NCBI GenBank assembly: GCA_023055505.1
Contig: JALIRH010000006.1
Coordinates: 24,153,105 to 24,217,104, forward strand
Length of the DNA: 64,000 nucleotides
Direction: 5' to 3'
Origin: Callipepla californica brunnescens
Taxonomy: Eukaryota; Chordata; Aves; Galliformes; Odontophoridae
Both the position numbers and the translations under genes were made by a program. The notes under the pieces were generated by a model. It did not search any database, was not told the origin of the DNA, and saw only the letters and a program-made list of their open reading frames with translations. This document shows, piece by piece, positions 24,101-36,100 of the stretch. The stretch's first letter is position 1. Each line of letters starts with the position of its first letter.

Positions 24101-27100
24101 ACTGCTGCTCATTCAGTTCTTTGATTTACACTTCATTCAGTTCTTTGATTTACACTTACCAACCCAGCCATACTAACAGAAGCAATTCTCAGAAAGTCTG
24201 GAAGGACTCCATTGGCAGTGGATACAGCCACCCGCTTAACTTATACCATATCCTTCTCAATTGTTCTCAGTGTGGTCTCAAAAAGAATTACAGGCGTTTT
24301 GGCTCCTATTTCAGTGACTCAGATTTAGTGTGTTTCCATGTAGGCTTCAATATGTTTTGTCACTTCTCTTCCTGTGGGCAAGAAATAAAGCACACGCAGG
24401 CTCCCACCGGTACCAAGGGGCACAGGAGGGCAGGCACAAGGCCCTCAGGTGCTGCCACACATGCCAGGCCGACCCTGCCACTAGGCCAGACCAGCCAGTG
24501 CTGCCTACTGCTTCTCCATGTTGTACAGGCTCCTCTCTGGTATGTGCAGACATGGCCAGGGCAGTGGGAGAGATTTTTACTGAGTGCAAAGACAAAGGTA
24601 GCCTTTTTAAAACAAAATGATCAAGTTAGAACACATTATACTTTTGGCCTCGAACTTGGTAACATCATAATAATCTGCAAACAACTCTTCTGTTCAGGAA
24701 TTTCCAAGAGTGCTGACAAACTGTTTACAAAGAAGCGCTTCATCCACCACCGAAACCCTTTCAGCCTCATGGTAGAAAACAGCTGTTAAAGCCACTGAGA
24801 GGCTCTAACCAGCTCAGAGGTGAAGAGCAACACCCAGAACAGGGGTTTTCAGGAAGAAATGGCAGTTCTTCAAGCTAGATCACAGCTAAGGAAAGTTCAC
24901 GATCTGTATTCCACAAGGAGACGTACCAAATTATCCTTTCTGATACAAAACTTGCAGAACACATTGAAATTAAAACTCTTACATCTCAGCACAAAAATAA
25001 ATAAATGTAGAAATGAAAAAAAAAAATAATGACAGTCTTCCTACACAGAACACACCTGACCGCGTTCACAACTCAAACATTGGTGGATTGGATTTTAGTC
25101 CAACTACCTTTGAAATCATTGCCCCCTCAGAAACTACACTGTTACAACACAGCTCCACAGGCTAGTAAAATCCTGACAAAATGAAACTCAGCATTAATTT
25201 CTCCTTAGCAGGGACAGCATTCACAGTGTAAATGCATGGAAGTTACAGAGAGAAAAAAGAACAAAAACAAACAAAGAAAAAAACAACACAAAGAATCAAT
25301 AACTCCTGTAAAATCCATCTGAAAATTAAACTTGTTTCTCTCGAATCATTATGTTACTTAAAAACATCATTCAAAGTGGAAGGTTTTGTTCTTCATTTTT
25401 CCTGACTTCCACAACAACAAACTAAAACATCCACAAGCATGGGCACTCAAAGATACAGACAACTCCTTCTAAAAGAGTACTAATTAATATTTCTTATTTT
25501 CTTACATTTCACTTGATAAAAATCTACCGGGTTTGTCCCTAACAGCTCACTTCTAAGTGCAATTATCATACACAGAAAGAAAACCTTAAGCAAACAGCTT
25601 CCTTTCCACAGCTTTGGTTTTCAGATCTATGACAGCATCTAATGCATTTTCTGAGACCAGATGTCAACAGCCTGTCTGGGCGATGTGTAACTTTTTATAC
25701 AGCAGAACAGGAAAACAAAGGCTCATACATTCAGCACCGAAATGAAATTCCACATGGAACCAATCTTCTGAGCATACTTTAAAATCACATATTTGCTTTT
25801 ATTAACCTCAGTAACTGTAAAATGTATTTTAAGCATCACTTCCCTTTGAATTCAACAAAACACAGCATTATTTCTTTTTTTCCCTTTCTCCTTTTGTTGG
25901 TAATCTTACAGCAAAAAATGTCTGTGTTGCTTTTTCTCCCCCGCCCCATCCCCTGCCTTTAGAATCGAAGTTGGACAAACACTGCACGGCTGAAGTGACA
26001 TATTTGAATGGAATTCAGACCAACCAGTTCCTGTTTATGTTTCTGATTTCAGAATGTAGCCCTCTCATTCACTATACATTAGAAACACACCAAGGCCATA
26101 AATGGTGTCAGGTTACAGGCAGGCACAGCCAAGGAGCATTAATCATTACTTTAAGGCAACTGGCAAAAGCAGCAGCTGAGGGAACACTACACCCTTCAGC
26201 TCTGCATAAATGGACATTCCAGGGTTTGGTGTTTTTTTTTTTTTTTTTCCCCTTCAGCATCCATTTTATGAATGAAACTTCAGGCTGCACAGAGTCCATT
26301 CATATAAAAGCTGCGCTCACAGGGCTCAGTCTCCAGGGATCAATCGGTCTTGGGTAAGGCTGATGTGATTGGTTTAAGGCAGGCTTCAGCCTTCCATTAC
26401 TGATTTAAAATGCAGCCCGTGTCCATTTGACCTGCGTTAATGCACAAAGAGTAAATCCAGACTGTGCTCTCAATCCTCAAATCAAATCATTAGCCAGTGC
26501 CACTTACTGTAACTGTAGATTTAGAGGATATTTATCCATTTCTTTGGAAAAAAAACCAAAACAAAAACATTGCAGGACAATTTTTCAGATCATACCATCT
26601 GCTTTGAAACAAAAAATAGATGTATGGCCTCCTGCCTATGTGCTCAAAACTTAGTGTTCAGATTTTCATTTGTTCATAAAGACAATGTCACAAAATTAAT
26701 TCCAGAGTAACTTCAGAGTTCTTTTAGACAGAATTACTGAGCAGAGGGAACTGGGTAGATACGAAGCAAGCGAAAAGTTAAAATTCTGCCTGCCACAGCA
26801 ATCTTCCCAAGTCCAGGTTTCCCATGTTCCTCTCCTCATATGCTATTATTTTCTACTGTTGTATCATCCAACAGCAGATTTGTGTTTATGTGTTTTAGGA
26901 GCAAGTACAAAGTGCAGCACAGCTTAACTGAATGAAATCCATGCTCATTCACCGAAGCGACACAGCAAAGACAAGCCCCTGAAACCAGAGGGTGAAATAT
27001 TTTAAACCACAGAAGCGCGACTCAGGAAAACGGCAAAACCAAAAACAAGGAGGGGAGGCTTCTTAAAATTGCTGAACTCGAGAGCAGACCTCTGGCCCCT

Positions 27101-30100
27101 ACCCCCTCCTGCCTTTATCCAATCCAGATTTCCACTGAGAACAATTGTACTGTGCAAAATATATTTTTTTAAGGTCGTTAAGTATTTGCAATTTTGACAT
27201 ACCCATACTGAAGTATCACATCCTGGAAAAGGATGAGGTTAGTACTTTTCCTCATTTTGTAAAATTATGTTGAAAGTATTTCAAATGTTTGCAGCCTGAC
27301 CAAAAAAATTAAAAAGAAAAAAAAAAAAGAAAAAAAAGGAAAAAAAGAAAAAAAAAAAGAAAAAAAAGCAGAGGAAAGAGAATAAAAACCTAGAGAGAAA
27401 TTGAGGGAAAGATTAAGCAGCTAGAGGATTTATGCAGCAAGATCTCAATGAGTCACACAGACAGGCTAAAAGTATGCATACAAACTGTCTACAGAGATTT
27501 AGAGGTGGCACGTTAATACCAAGGAATTGTTTAGGATGAGACGAAGAGTTGCAGCTATGAGCAGTGGAATGAGACTGATCAAAGGGAAAATTTAGGCTTA
27601 CTATCAAGAAATATTTCTTAACTGTGAAGTCCATTAGTCTGTGAAATAATCTCCCAGGAGAATAATTGTAGTAATAATACTTAGCACTCACACAGTGCTT
27701 TACATTTTCAAAGCACTGCACAAAAATTAGCCAACATAATTAAAGACAGTAGTAGAAGCACTGTGAGTTGTCATTTTAAATGCTGCACTGGTCAAGGCAC
27801 TAGAGAATATCCTGGAGAATGAGAATCTGCAATGATTCTGACTGCCAACTAAGATTTCCTTTTTTCCTTCATACTAGCATCTCTAAATATCTAAACTGTA
27901 TCTCCAAGAGGTACAATATAATATCCAGCTGTTGTAAAGAAAAATATCTGCAAATAGATATACTTCCAGGAAACACATTTAAAATCTATTTTTGCCTTGA
28001 AATTTTAATTCAATGCATTCTCTAATGCTGTTCTTGCAACTCCCACATTTCAAGAGACGTCAGCTGATCTCTAGGGAAGAATGTGCTAGTAGGGATCTTC
28101 TTCCATTCTAATTTGCATTTTCAAAGCGCACCACTTCAGGTATTAGAAAGGACTCTTGGTTTTTATTCTGTTTCCAGTTATTAGGTAAATATGCATCTAT
28201 AACATGGATGGTAAAATGCTAACATCCTACACCTATATGATGAAACCTTGATGGTTAACAAGCGCCATAATTACAACTCCCTGGGCAACTTTGATACAAC
28301 TGTTTTGTTGCTAATGAATATAGCCTTTTGACTGGGGACTCCTGCCTCTTGTCTGAACAGATCAAATCTGTTACTCTGGGGGAGGGAGAGCAGCAGTGCA
28401 ATGAACAGATTCACGGGTGGAGCCCGTTTCATTTGTTAGAGGCAGAACTTCTGCTGCAAATGAGGCCTTAGCCTTATCAAGAAAGGAAAAGACGAGCTTA
28501 AGATTACTACAGTGGAATGGACAATCTTTGGACCTAACAAAGGCCATTCCAGACCCAAAGTCTGTCAAAGTAGTTGTGACCTCAGCCACATGTTTCACAT
28601 TATTTCTTACTTTTGTGATGCCTGGTCTGATGTTCCTGTACTTCCTCACCTAGAAATTCAAAGGGAGATCCTTGAAGTTAAGCTCTGAACTTACATAATA
28701 CATATTGTTCATCAAGAATTTTCCAGTCACAGCTGGGTACCCAAAATAAGTATATATCCAATGTGTCTCAGCCTACACTCATCCCTATTACCCATTCTTG
28801 AGTGCCAAAGGTATCTATTGTTTGTGAGGCCTCCAGAGTTTGAGGGATGAGCAACAGAGAGTGCAATACACAGAGGTTCATAATTGTGTCTCGATAGTTC
28901 ATTACAAAAGCAATGTGACTGACAACTCAGAAAACTTCGAAAGCCACAGGGATAGAATCCTAATTTACTAGAATCTCTTCCAAAGTATTAATTGCGAGAC
29001 TACCCTGAGATGCAAGAATAGCCCTATCAATGCCTCTAGCATTGCCTCTCTATCAACAGATAATTCCTAGCAATCAGTAGTAAGTATATGGAAACAGTAA
29101 TTCCTCTACTTATTTCTGACTAACACTACCAGGTGACAAGTTTCCAAGTTCTTAGTCAAAGACATGGACACAAAAAAAAAGAACATTCCAAACAAAATAA
29201 CTAATTCAATCAGGTAAAACAAAATGTGAGAATTTAATTTAAGATTCCATTGCAAAACATTTTTAATATTAACCTACATGTAAAGATGAGAGTAATAACA
29301 CAGTGTATTTGCAAATTAAGTAAAATAGGAAGGATTAAATGTGCAAGGGTTCTGCTTCAAAATAAAGCCCAGAACTCAGGTTTGGCCTTTTCATTTAAAT
29401 AACTGAACACATGGACTGAACTGCAGTAGTGCTAACAGTACAATAATGATCATTACAGATTCTTGTAAACAAACACACTGGAAAGACTTTTGGGGTCACA
29501 TATTAATGACAAAACCCCCAAGTAATACAAGTTCTTTGCTAGATACATAATCAAGTAATAACACCTGTGACAAGAAGCAAAAAAAGATAGCAGAAAATGT
29601 TTGATAGAATGTATACGATGCACTCTGACTTCTAGAAGAGTGGATAGATAAGGAAGACTTCTACTCTGTTGACATTTTTCTTTTTCCATTATCTCAAACA
29701 TTCTGCAGTAGAAATTGCATACCTGCAATTACAATTACAACTAATTGATCTGCCATTTCCCATGTCATAATTAATGTCATGTTTTAATAGAGTTATAATC
29801 ATTCCATAATAATGCTTTTCATTCACCAGCTTCCCACAAAGTATAAAAGTATAGTGCACAAAAGCAATGAACTTTTACGAGGCTCTTTCAAAAACATCCC
29901 AAAAGGAACATCTTGGTGTATTACAATGAACTTTCTAAATACGTTTCTATATTCTTATCTGAGCTGCAATAAAATAGCAAGCAAAAAAAGACTTTTCACT
30001 CAGGCATTCCTCCTTCCCTGAACATCCATAGGCGAAAAATGAAATCAATGATTCAGTGACAAATACATTATGTTTCCTAAGGGCTTATTTAATGTACTTT

Positions 30101-33100
30101 TAGCAAGGATGGAAAATGATGGTTTCTAGAGAACAGATGGTAACAAGACAAAATATCAACAGACCACAGTTGTTGACTGCAATTTATGGAGTGTACAGAT
30201 GTGTCAACTTAAATGCAGTGATTCTGAGGCCAATAAAAGTACTTCCTGATATCAACAGATTAATTTTTCATGACCACTGGTTACATAGCTATTACATTTT
30301 TAAAAACTAATTATTCATCTGCAAAAGAAACAACAATTTTGCTTAAATGTTACTACCAAAAAGTGAAATGTTCTTGTTGGCACAAAAACAAACAAACAAA
30401 AAAAAAAAAAACAGGACAGGATTGGACACAACTATGCACATCTTCTTTTCAGCATCAAAATTGCTTTTATTGCCATAAAGAATATTCCAAGGAAAGACAG
30501 ATGCTAGCAGCCAACCCAGACTTAAAAGTAATAGCATGCAATAAGGAGATCCCACTTCCCAGCCAAATAAGAAGCATGCTTACAAAAGGGCCTTTTTTCA
30601 TCCTTTAATTTAGAAGGATGAATAACGGCGCTTGTGAAGGTTGCAGGGGACTGGCAGTGCCTGAAGCTGCAGTCCCCTATTTATTGTCCACAGCCACATT
30701 AACTTTGCAGACAGTCTCTCCCTCACTCCTCTCTAAGACTAAAGATACACGACACATTATTTCAGAATCTTCATCAGTTCATCAGGTTTAGTTCAAGATC
30801 TCAGTCTTACAATCTAAACCTATTTTCATGTTATCATACTTCAGTTCTGAAGTCCTTAGTCCTTCCCTGAATATGCCTCACTCAAGTTTATCTAAGGATT
30901 GGATTTTTAGTTTGTGAAGATTAAGAAGGGCAAAAGCAGCTCCACTTTCAAAAATTACCTGTTCCAACATGGAGATTAATTCTAAAACGGGCAATTTACA
31001 TTACCACAAAATATTCTACTAAACAGGTAATGCTAAGATAGCCATAGAAAAGACAATAAAAACAAATTATTCACTGTATGAATTTGCAAGACAGTATGTC
31101 ACAGACTTAACTTTCAAAGGAGACCTCAACTCAACAACCATGAAGCCACTGGAAACAAAACTGCAAAAGCATCTACCCAGAGATTGAGCCATTTGGAAGA
31201 AAGTACAATAGGTACTGCAGCACCCAGAAGAGAGTTGGGCAGCAGTCAGACAGGTCATCCATTCTCCCCACTGCCTGGTGAAAGCAATGTACCTTGCCCC
31301 AGGAGCACCCATAAGGACTTCCTGAAGGCCCCCTCGCTCCCCAACATGCATAAAGGAAGACAAAGACAGTGATTGAGAAGCCTCAGAAATCATTTACATA
31401 GGAACTGAAAGAGGTGTTTGATGGTATTTTCACAGCACTACGCTTATCAAGTTGATGTTTACCCCACTTACCCCACGCATTCCGCTCCGTGCTGTTCTAA
31501 TCTCAGCTTCCCTCCATGCCACCCTTCAGCTTCCCTCCCCTCTTCACCTGGTACTCAACACTAATGTTTTTCCTTCCCTATTTTTTTTTCTCCTTCCCTA
31601 AAATTTAAGTTGTGGCAAAGTAACCTAACATCGATAATATTATTCCCTTGATTCACACTTTCATCTTTTCTGACCTGCAGCTATTCAGAATGGGCCACCA
31701 CTCCTCTATTTCATACTATCTATTGAGCAATACGGCTCCATTTTGGTTGCCCTATAAGCACAATAATAATAAACATTATTAATAGCAATAGGCTATTCTC
31801 TACATCAGCAACCTGGCATCACAGATTATCTACCTCTACAAAACACAGGAGTATGCACAAACTGAGAAGCTGACACCAATTTGCCTGATTCTTCTCCCTC
31901 ATTGGTTTTATAGCTGTATAAACCCCACCTCAGTGGAGTTACTTCTGATTTAAGGTAGCACAAGGAAGAGAAGAAAGAGTCCTCTGCTTCTGGCAGGCAA
32001 ATAAAAGAGCTCGTAAAACAGAACACACAAATTTAGAGGTCAGAGATGAGACAGTACAGAGCAAGACCCCGTTTAAGCAAAGCTCAGTTTTACACCCACA
32101 ATTTTTTCTTCTCTGGCTTCTTTAACTTGTACATTGTCTGGACAGAGTTCTAGAAAGTGATATCATCTGCAGATCAAGACAAGGAAAGAGTGGCACAAGA
32201 CACATGGTACTATGTGGCAGTCTTACTATTTTGTAAGGCATATTGGACAGAAATTACTTTGAGAAATTTAAAGTCAAAAGAGCAAGTCTCAATTAATACA
32301 ATCAAAACATCAAAAGCACTACCTTGGACTCATTTATTACTTTACTATGCAAAAATAAAGAGAGTCTCACCTACCTGAATCATATGCAAAATCTCTAGGT
32401 TCTTGTTTAATCATCAGAGGAGGGGGGAAATTTTGACTGGCTGCACTGCCAACCATGGCGTTGTGTTCATAAACAGGATCATGATACTCCTGTTTAAAAC
32501 CTTGCGGCGGGAAGGGGATGTTAGGCTCAGACATCTGCCGCTGATATATTGGACGTCCTTCCCTCGGCATTGCAGGCAAAGGTGGAAAAGAATTGCAAGG
32601 TTCAGAGAGCTGGCGGCGAAATCTAGGACACAAGTTAGAGAGGTCATGTAAAGGACTTAAGCTGCATTCCATTTCACAAAGATCTTCACAGATTATGGTT
32701 AGCAGGAGGGAATGGCTTTATCATTTTCTCAGTAGCAAACATTTTGTTTATGATAATGCCAAATGCTCCCCAGCAGGATTATGATCATGGCAGTGCTGCA
32801 GAACAGCAAGAAGCAAAGAAATAAAGCCCCCACTTACTAATACCAACTCTAATACCTGCCCCCACCACCATATTCTTTGCCTTCAACATCTCTCAACAGC
32901 GGAGGCTGACCAGCAAAAAGACAGACATTATACTACAACAGTAACACGAAGCTCTCTGTTCTTTCATGAGCATGAATAGCATATTGCTTGCACTCTAATT
33001 TACTCTTGCAGTTCTGTTACATAGAAACCATTCTGACCACCACAACAAACACAATCATTGTAAGCAAAGAATACTGTCTGTCCTAATTCCCAGAATCATG

Positions 33101-36100
33101 GCTCGGTAAAAGTCTACAGTTCTGTCCACTTGAGGACAAAGGTCTACCTGAAAAGGTGGCACTGCATTTCCTAAGGGAATTTAAACCCTCCAGAAAAAGG
33201 ATAGGGTACAGATTTTGCTAAGAGAAACAAAGCACAAGAATGTCCTTCCTGCCCTAACTTCTTCCCATGACAATACAAGGACGCTATTTTCCCACCCTGC
33301 TCCCATAAACTCCACAGTCTTCTGTGATCTACAGGTTACCAGACTGAAGGTAACACCACCAGAATTGTGTCTTTTCCAATCCACGGCAGGTGCAACAACG
33401 TTCTTACAACAAAGTGCTTCCTAGCCCTTTTAGCCTTATTCCTCTTTTTAAAAAAAGAAACTAGTGCCTTTCTCTGTAAGTCTTGCACAGTCACACTGAA
33501 AATGAAGAACTAGTCATTCTTCAGCTTCTTGTATTTTGCAGTGGAATTGACTGTGGCTCATGCCAGCAAAAGCAGGCGTTCTCTTGGAGAAAATGGAGTC
33601 AATGAAGAAGAAAGCAGGGTTTTGACTGCATAAACAACACAGTCCTGGAAAATCATCTCAAATGTAGTACATGTCTCTGAAATAATTGAAACTTAACATC
33701 AGTCAAAATACTCCTGCGAACTCAGTCTGAGAAATATTTACCATCATAGCTTAATTGCAAATACTGTGGGATCTATAGGGATATTCTTTGCTTACAATGT
33801 AGTACTAGAGACAAAATTATTTTTTTTAATGCTGCTGTAAATATTCTATTCTGCAGTAGAAAGAATATTACACTGTAACATCGGCCTTTGCAGTTCCACC
33901 TACACCTGCAGAAAATAAACTTAGAAACTCAAATGTATTATGAAACAGTTAGGCTGACTGGCACTGCATTCATTTCCCTCTTTTCCTTTTTTCATTAGCC
34001 AAAAAAAGAAGCAGAAATTATCATTAAGAACTGTCAAGGAGTGAATCAGAAAATTGCAACTTGAAGTTAAAATAAGAAACAGACTCACTCACAAAGCCTC
34101 AAAGGAAGTTAATAATACTTGTTGTACTGGAAGCTTTGTATGGAATCAAGTCATTTGTTTACACAAGTGGATTTGATTCCTGTTGGTACTTGTTAGGACC
34201 ACTTATCGCTCATATATTCATGCCCAGTATGAAGATGCATGGGCTGTACATTCTAGATACTCATTCTATCTTATACTACCAATGCACATTCCAAAGAAAT
34301 ATCCTTGGACTTACACATTTACGTACAAACTTACAGAGGTAGACCATTTGTTTAAATGACATTTTCTGAATGCACTCGTTGCAGCTACCATCTTGTAAAT
34401 CAGGAAGGTTTGAATTGCACAGAAATATGAAGTGCACATTTCTTCCAAACAACAGGAAATGAGATTCAAAGTAAAGAAGAAAAGGGTGAAAAAATATATT
34501 TCGCTACAATTGCATTTTTCTCTACAAAGGTTGAAGAAGGAGATTTTTGCCCCATCTAATTTGATCTTCACTAAAATATGTGATATTTTTTCACAGAAGG
34601 GAAGCACAAGTGCAAAATTTCCCAAAGAACATGAACTTCAAAGACACGGGAAAAAAAGGCGCATAAACAACCCATGAAGCTTCTGTAGAGCAATTGTTGC
34701 AGTTACAGAAAGATAAAATAAGGGGCATGGAAACCTCTATAAATATTCAAATTCACATTGACATAGAGTTTCAGTATTCTCTTCACAAGTTGTTCCAAAA
34801 TAATAATTTAAAAAAGCCTGTAAAATAGTTTCTTAAACAGAATCCACTTATCTTTGGGGGGATTCCAGTCTCCTGGCAATTTGACTTGGGTGTATATACA
34901 GGAACACATTTAACCACACTCCTGCAACCAGAACTGCTGCTTGGCTTCTCCAAGGGTCAACATGGTTAAACCGCAGTGCAAGGGGAAACCCATACAGTGA
35001 AGTCGAAGGAGCCAATTCAGTGCTCCTTCAAAGCTAGGCAGGCTCATAGGAACCTTGGGTGATATTTAATATTATCCTAGTAGGGCACAAAATAGCACTA
35101 TAAACCACAGCAACCTCCTTCAGAAGTGATCTGCATAAATCCCTGGAGATAATAGCCCTTATTAGAGCAGAAGCGTGCAAATCAAACTCTCAACAGCTGT
35201 GATTTTCTTTTCAGGTACAGTTTAACAATTTGTTATCAATTTGTTAAACTGTAAGCACTAAGACAAGTCCCTGAACTTATTTATCTATATATAGCTGAAA
35301 ATCAAAATGCTCTGAGAAACTGCACAATTCAACAAACAGGTTCATGTAACAATGGTTGGAATGAACAGAATTCCACAAACAAGTGTTTGGTCTCAAAAAA
35401 GAAAGGAAATGCACTGAGCGTATTTGTTGCAAAACAGAGCTAAGAAAGACAGTCAGTTGTCTAGGGATTTCTAACATCAAAACAAAACAGGGTGACTTAA
35501 GGACAGTTTAAGCTTTAATTCTAGTCTCCAGCTCTTGTGGCTTTTACTCAGACTAATGTTATTTAAGCGCAGTTTATGTTGGCATCTGAGTTTGTTTGAA
35601 ATGCTATATTTCAAAAGCAGCTGGAAAAATGATCCACCCTTCCAAAGAATACTCTAAAGCAGTAACATCATAGCACAGCCACTTATCTCTTTGTAGGTAC
35701 ATTTCTTAAGAAGATGCAAGATACTTATAGCCAGGATCATGTCTGCTAGTGACTTCATCACCTCATGGTGCTTACTGGCCTCAAGTGAATTGCACTCACA
35801 AGGCAGTAAAAGTAGCTCATTAAAACTCTGTCAATGCCAAGATCAACTCCTGCTGAAGTCCAACAAGCAGGGTGCCAGTATTTTACACAACAAGTATTTC
35901 TGACATTCTGAACTTTGCTGGCATGAAGCCACTGCTGCCCTGTATGGGTGACATGCAGTCACCACTAAAATGCCTTCTGGACAGGTCCCATACATGTTTT
36001 GTGTTTTACCTGTGGTCCATAGGGAAGCTGTTGTCTTGAATAGACTGGGATGGAGGGAGATGGGCAGGAAAAACCCGGTCAGGTTTAGGAGTCTGAGCTG

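Larger units (their letters stand above)
20783..32374 (-). other. ETV1: ETV1 intron between exons D and E
   Basis: An 11.6-kb intron, GTAGGT to CCTTTCAG. It holds a TAAT-rich, enhancer-like block at 22580-22800, a 24-nt tandem duplication at 24110-24157, and a GC-richer block at 24380-24560. A second enhancer-like block lies at 25960-26560, followed by a 58-nt purine tract at 27311-27368, an ancient SINE tail at about 27665-27760, and a hairpin at 30645-30678. No host gene is recognised inside it. Confidence 0.95.

Noticed and set aside
32403..32651. Open frames on the plus strand and in another minus frame across the ETV1 exon at 32375-32622
   Set aside because: They are shadows of the real ETV1 reading frame, which matches a known protein over its full length.
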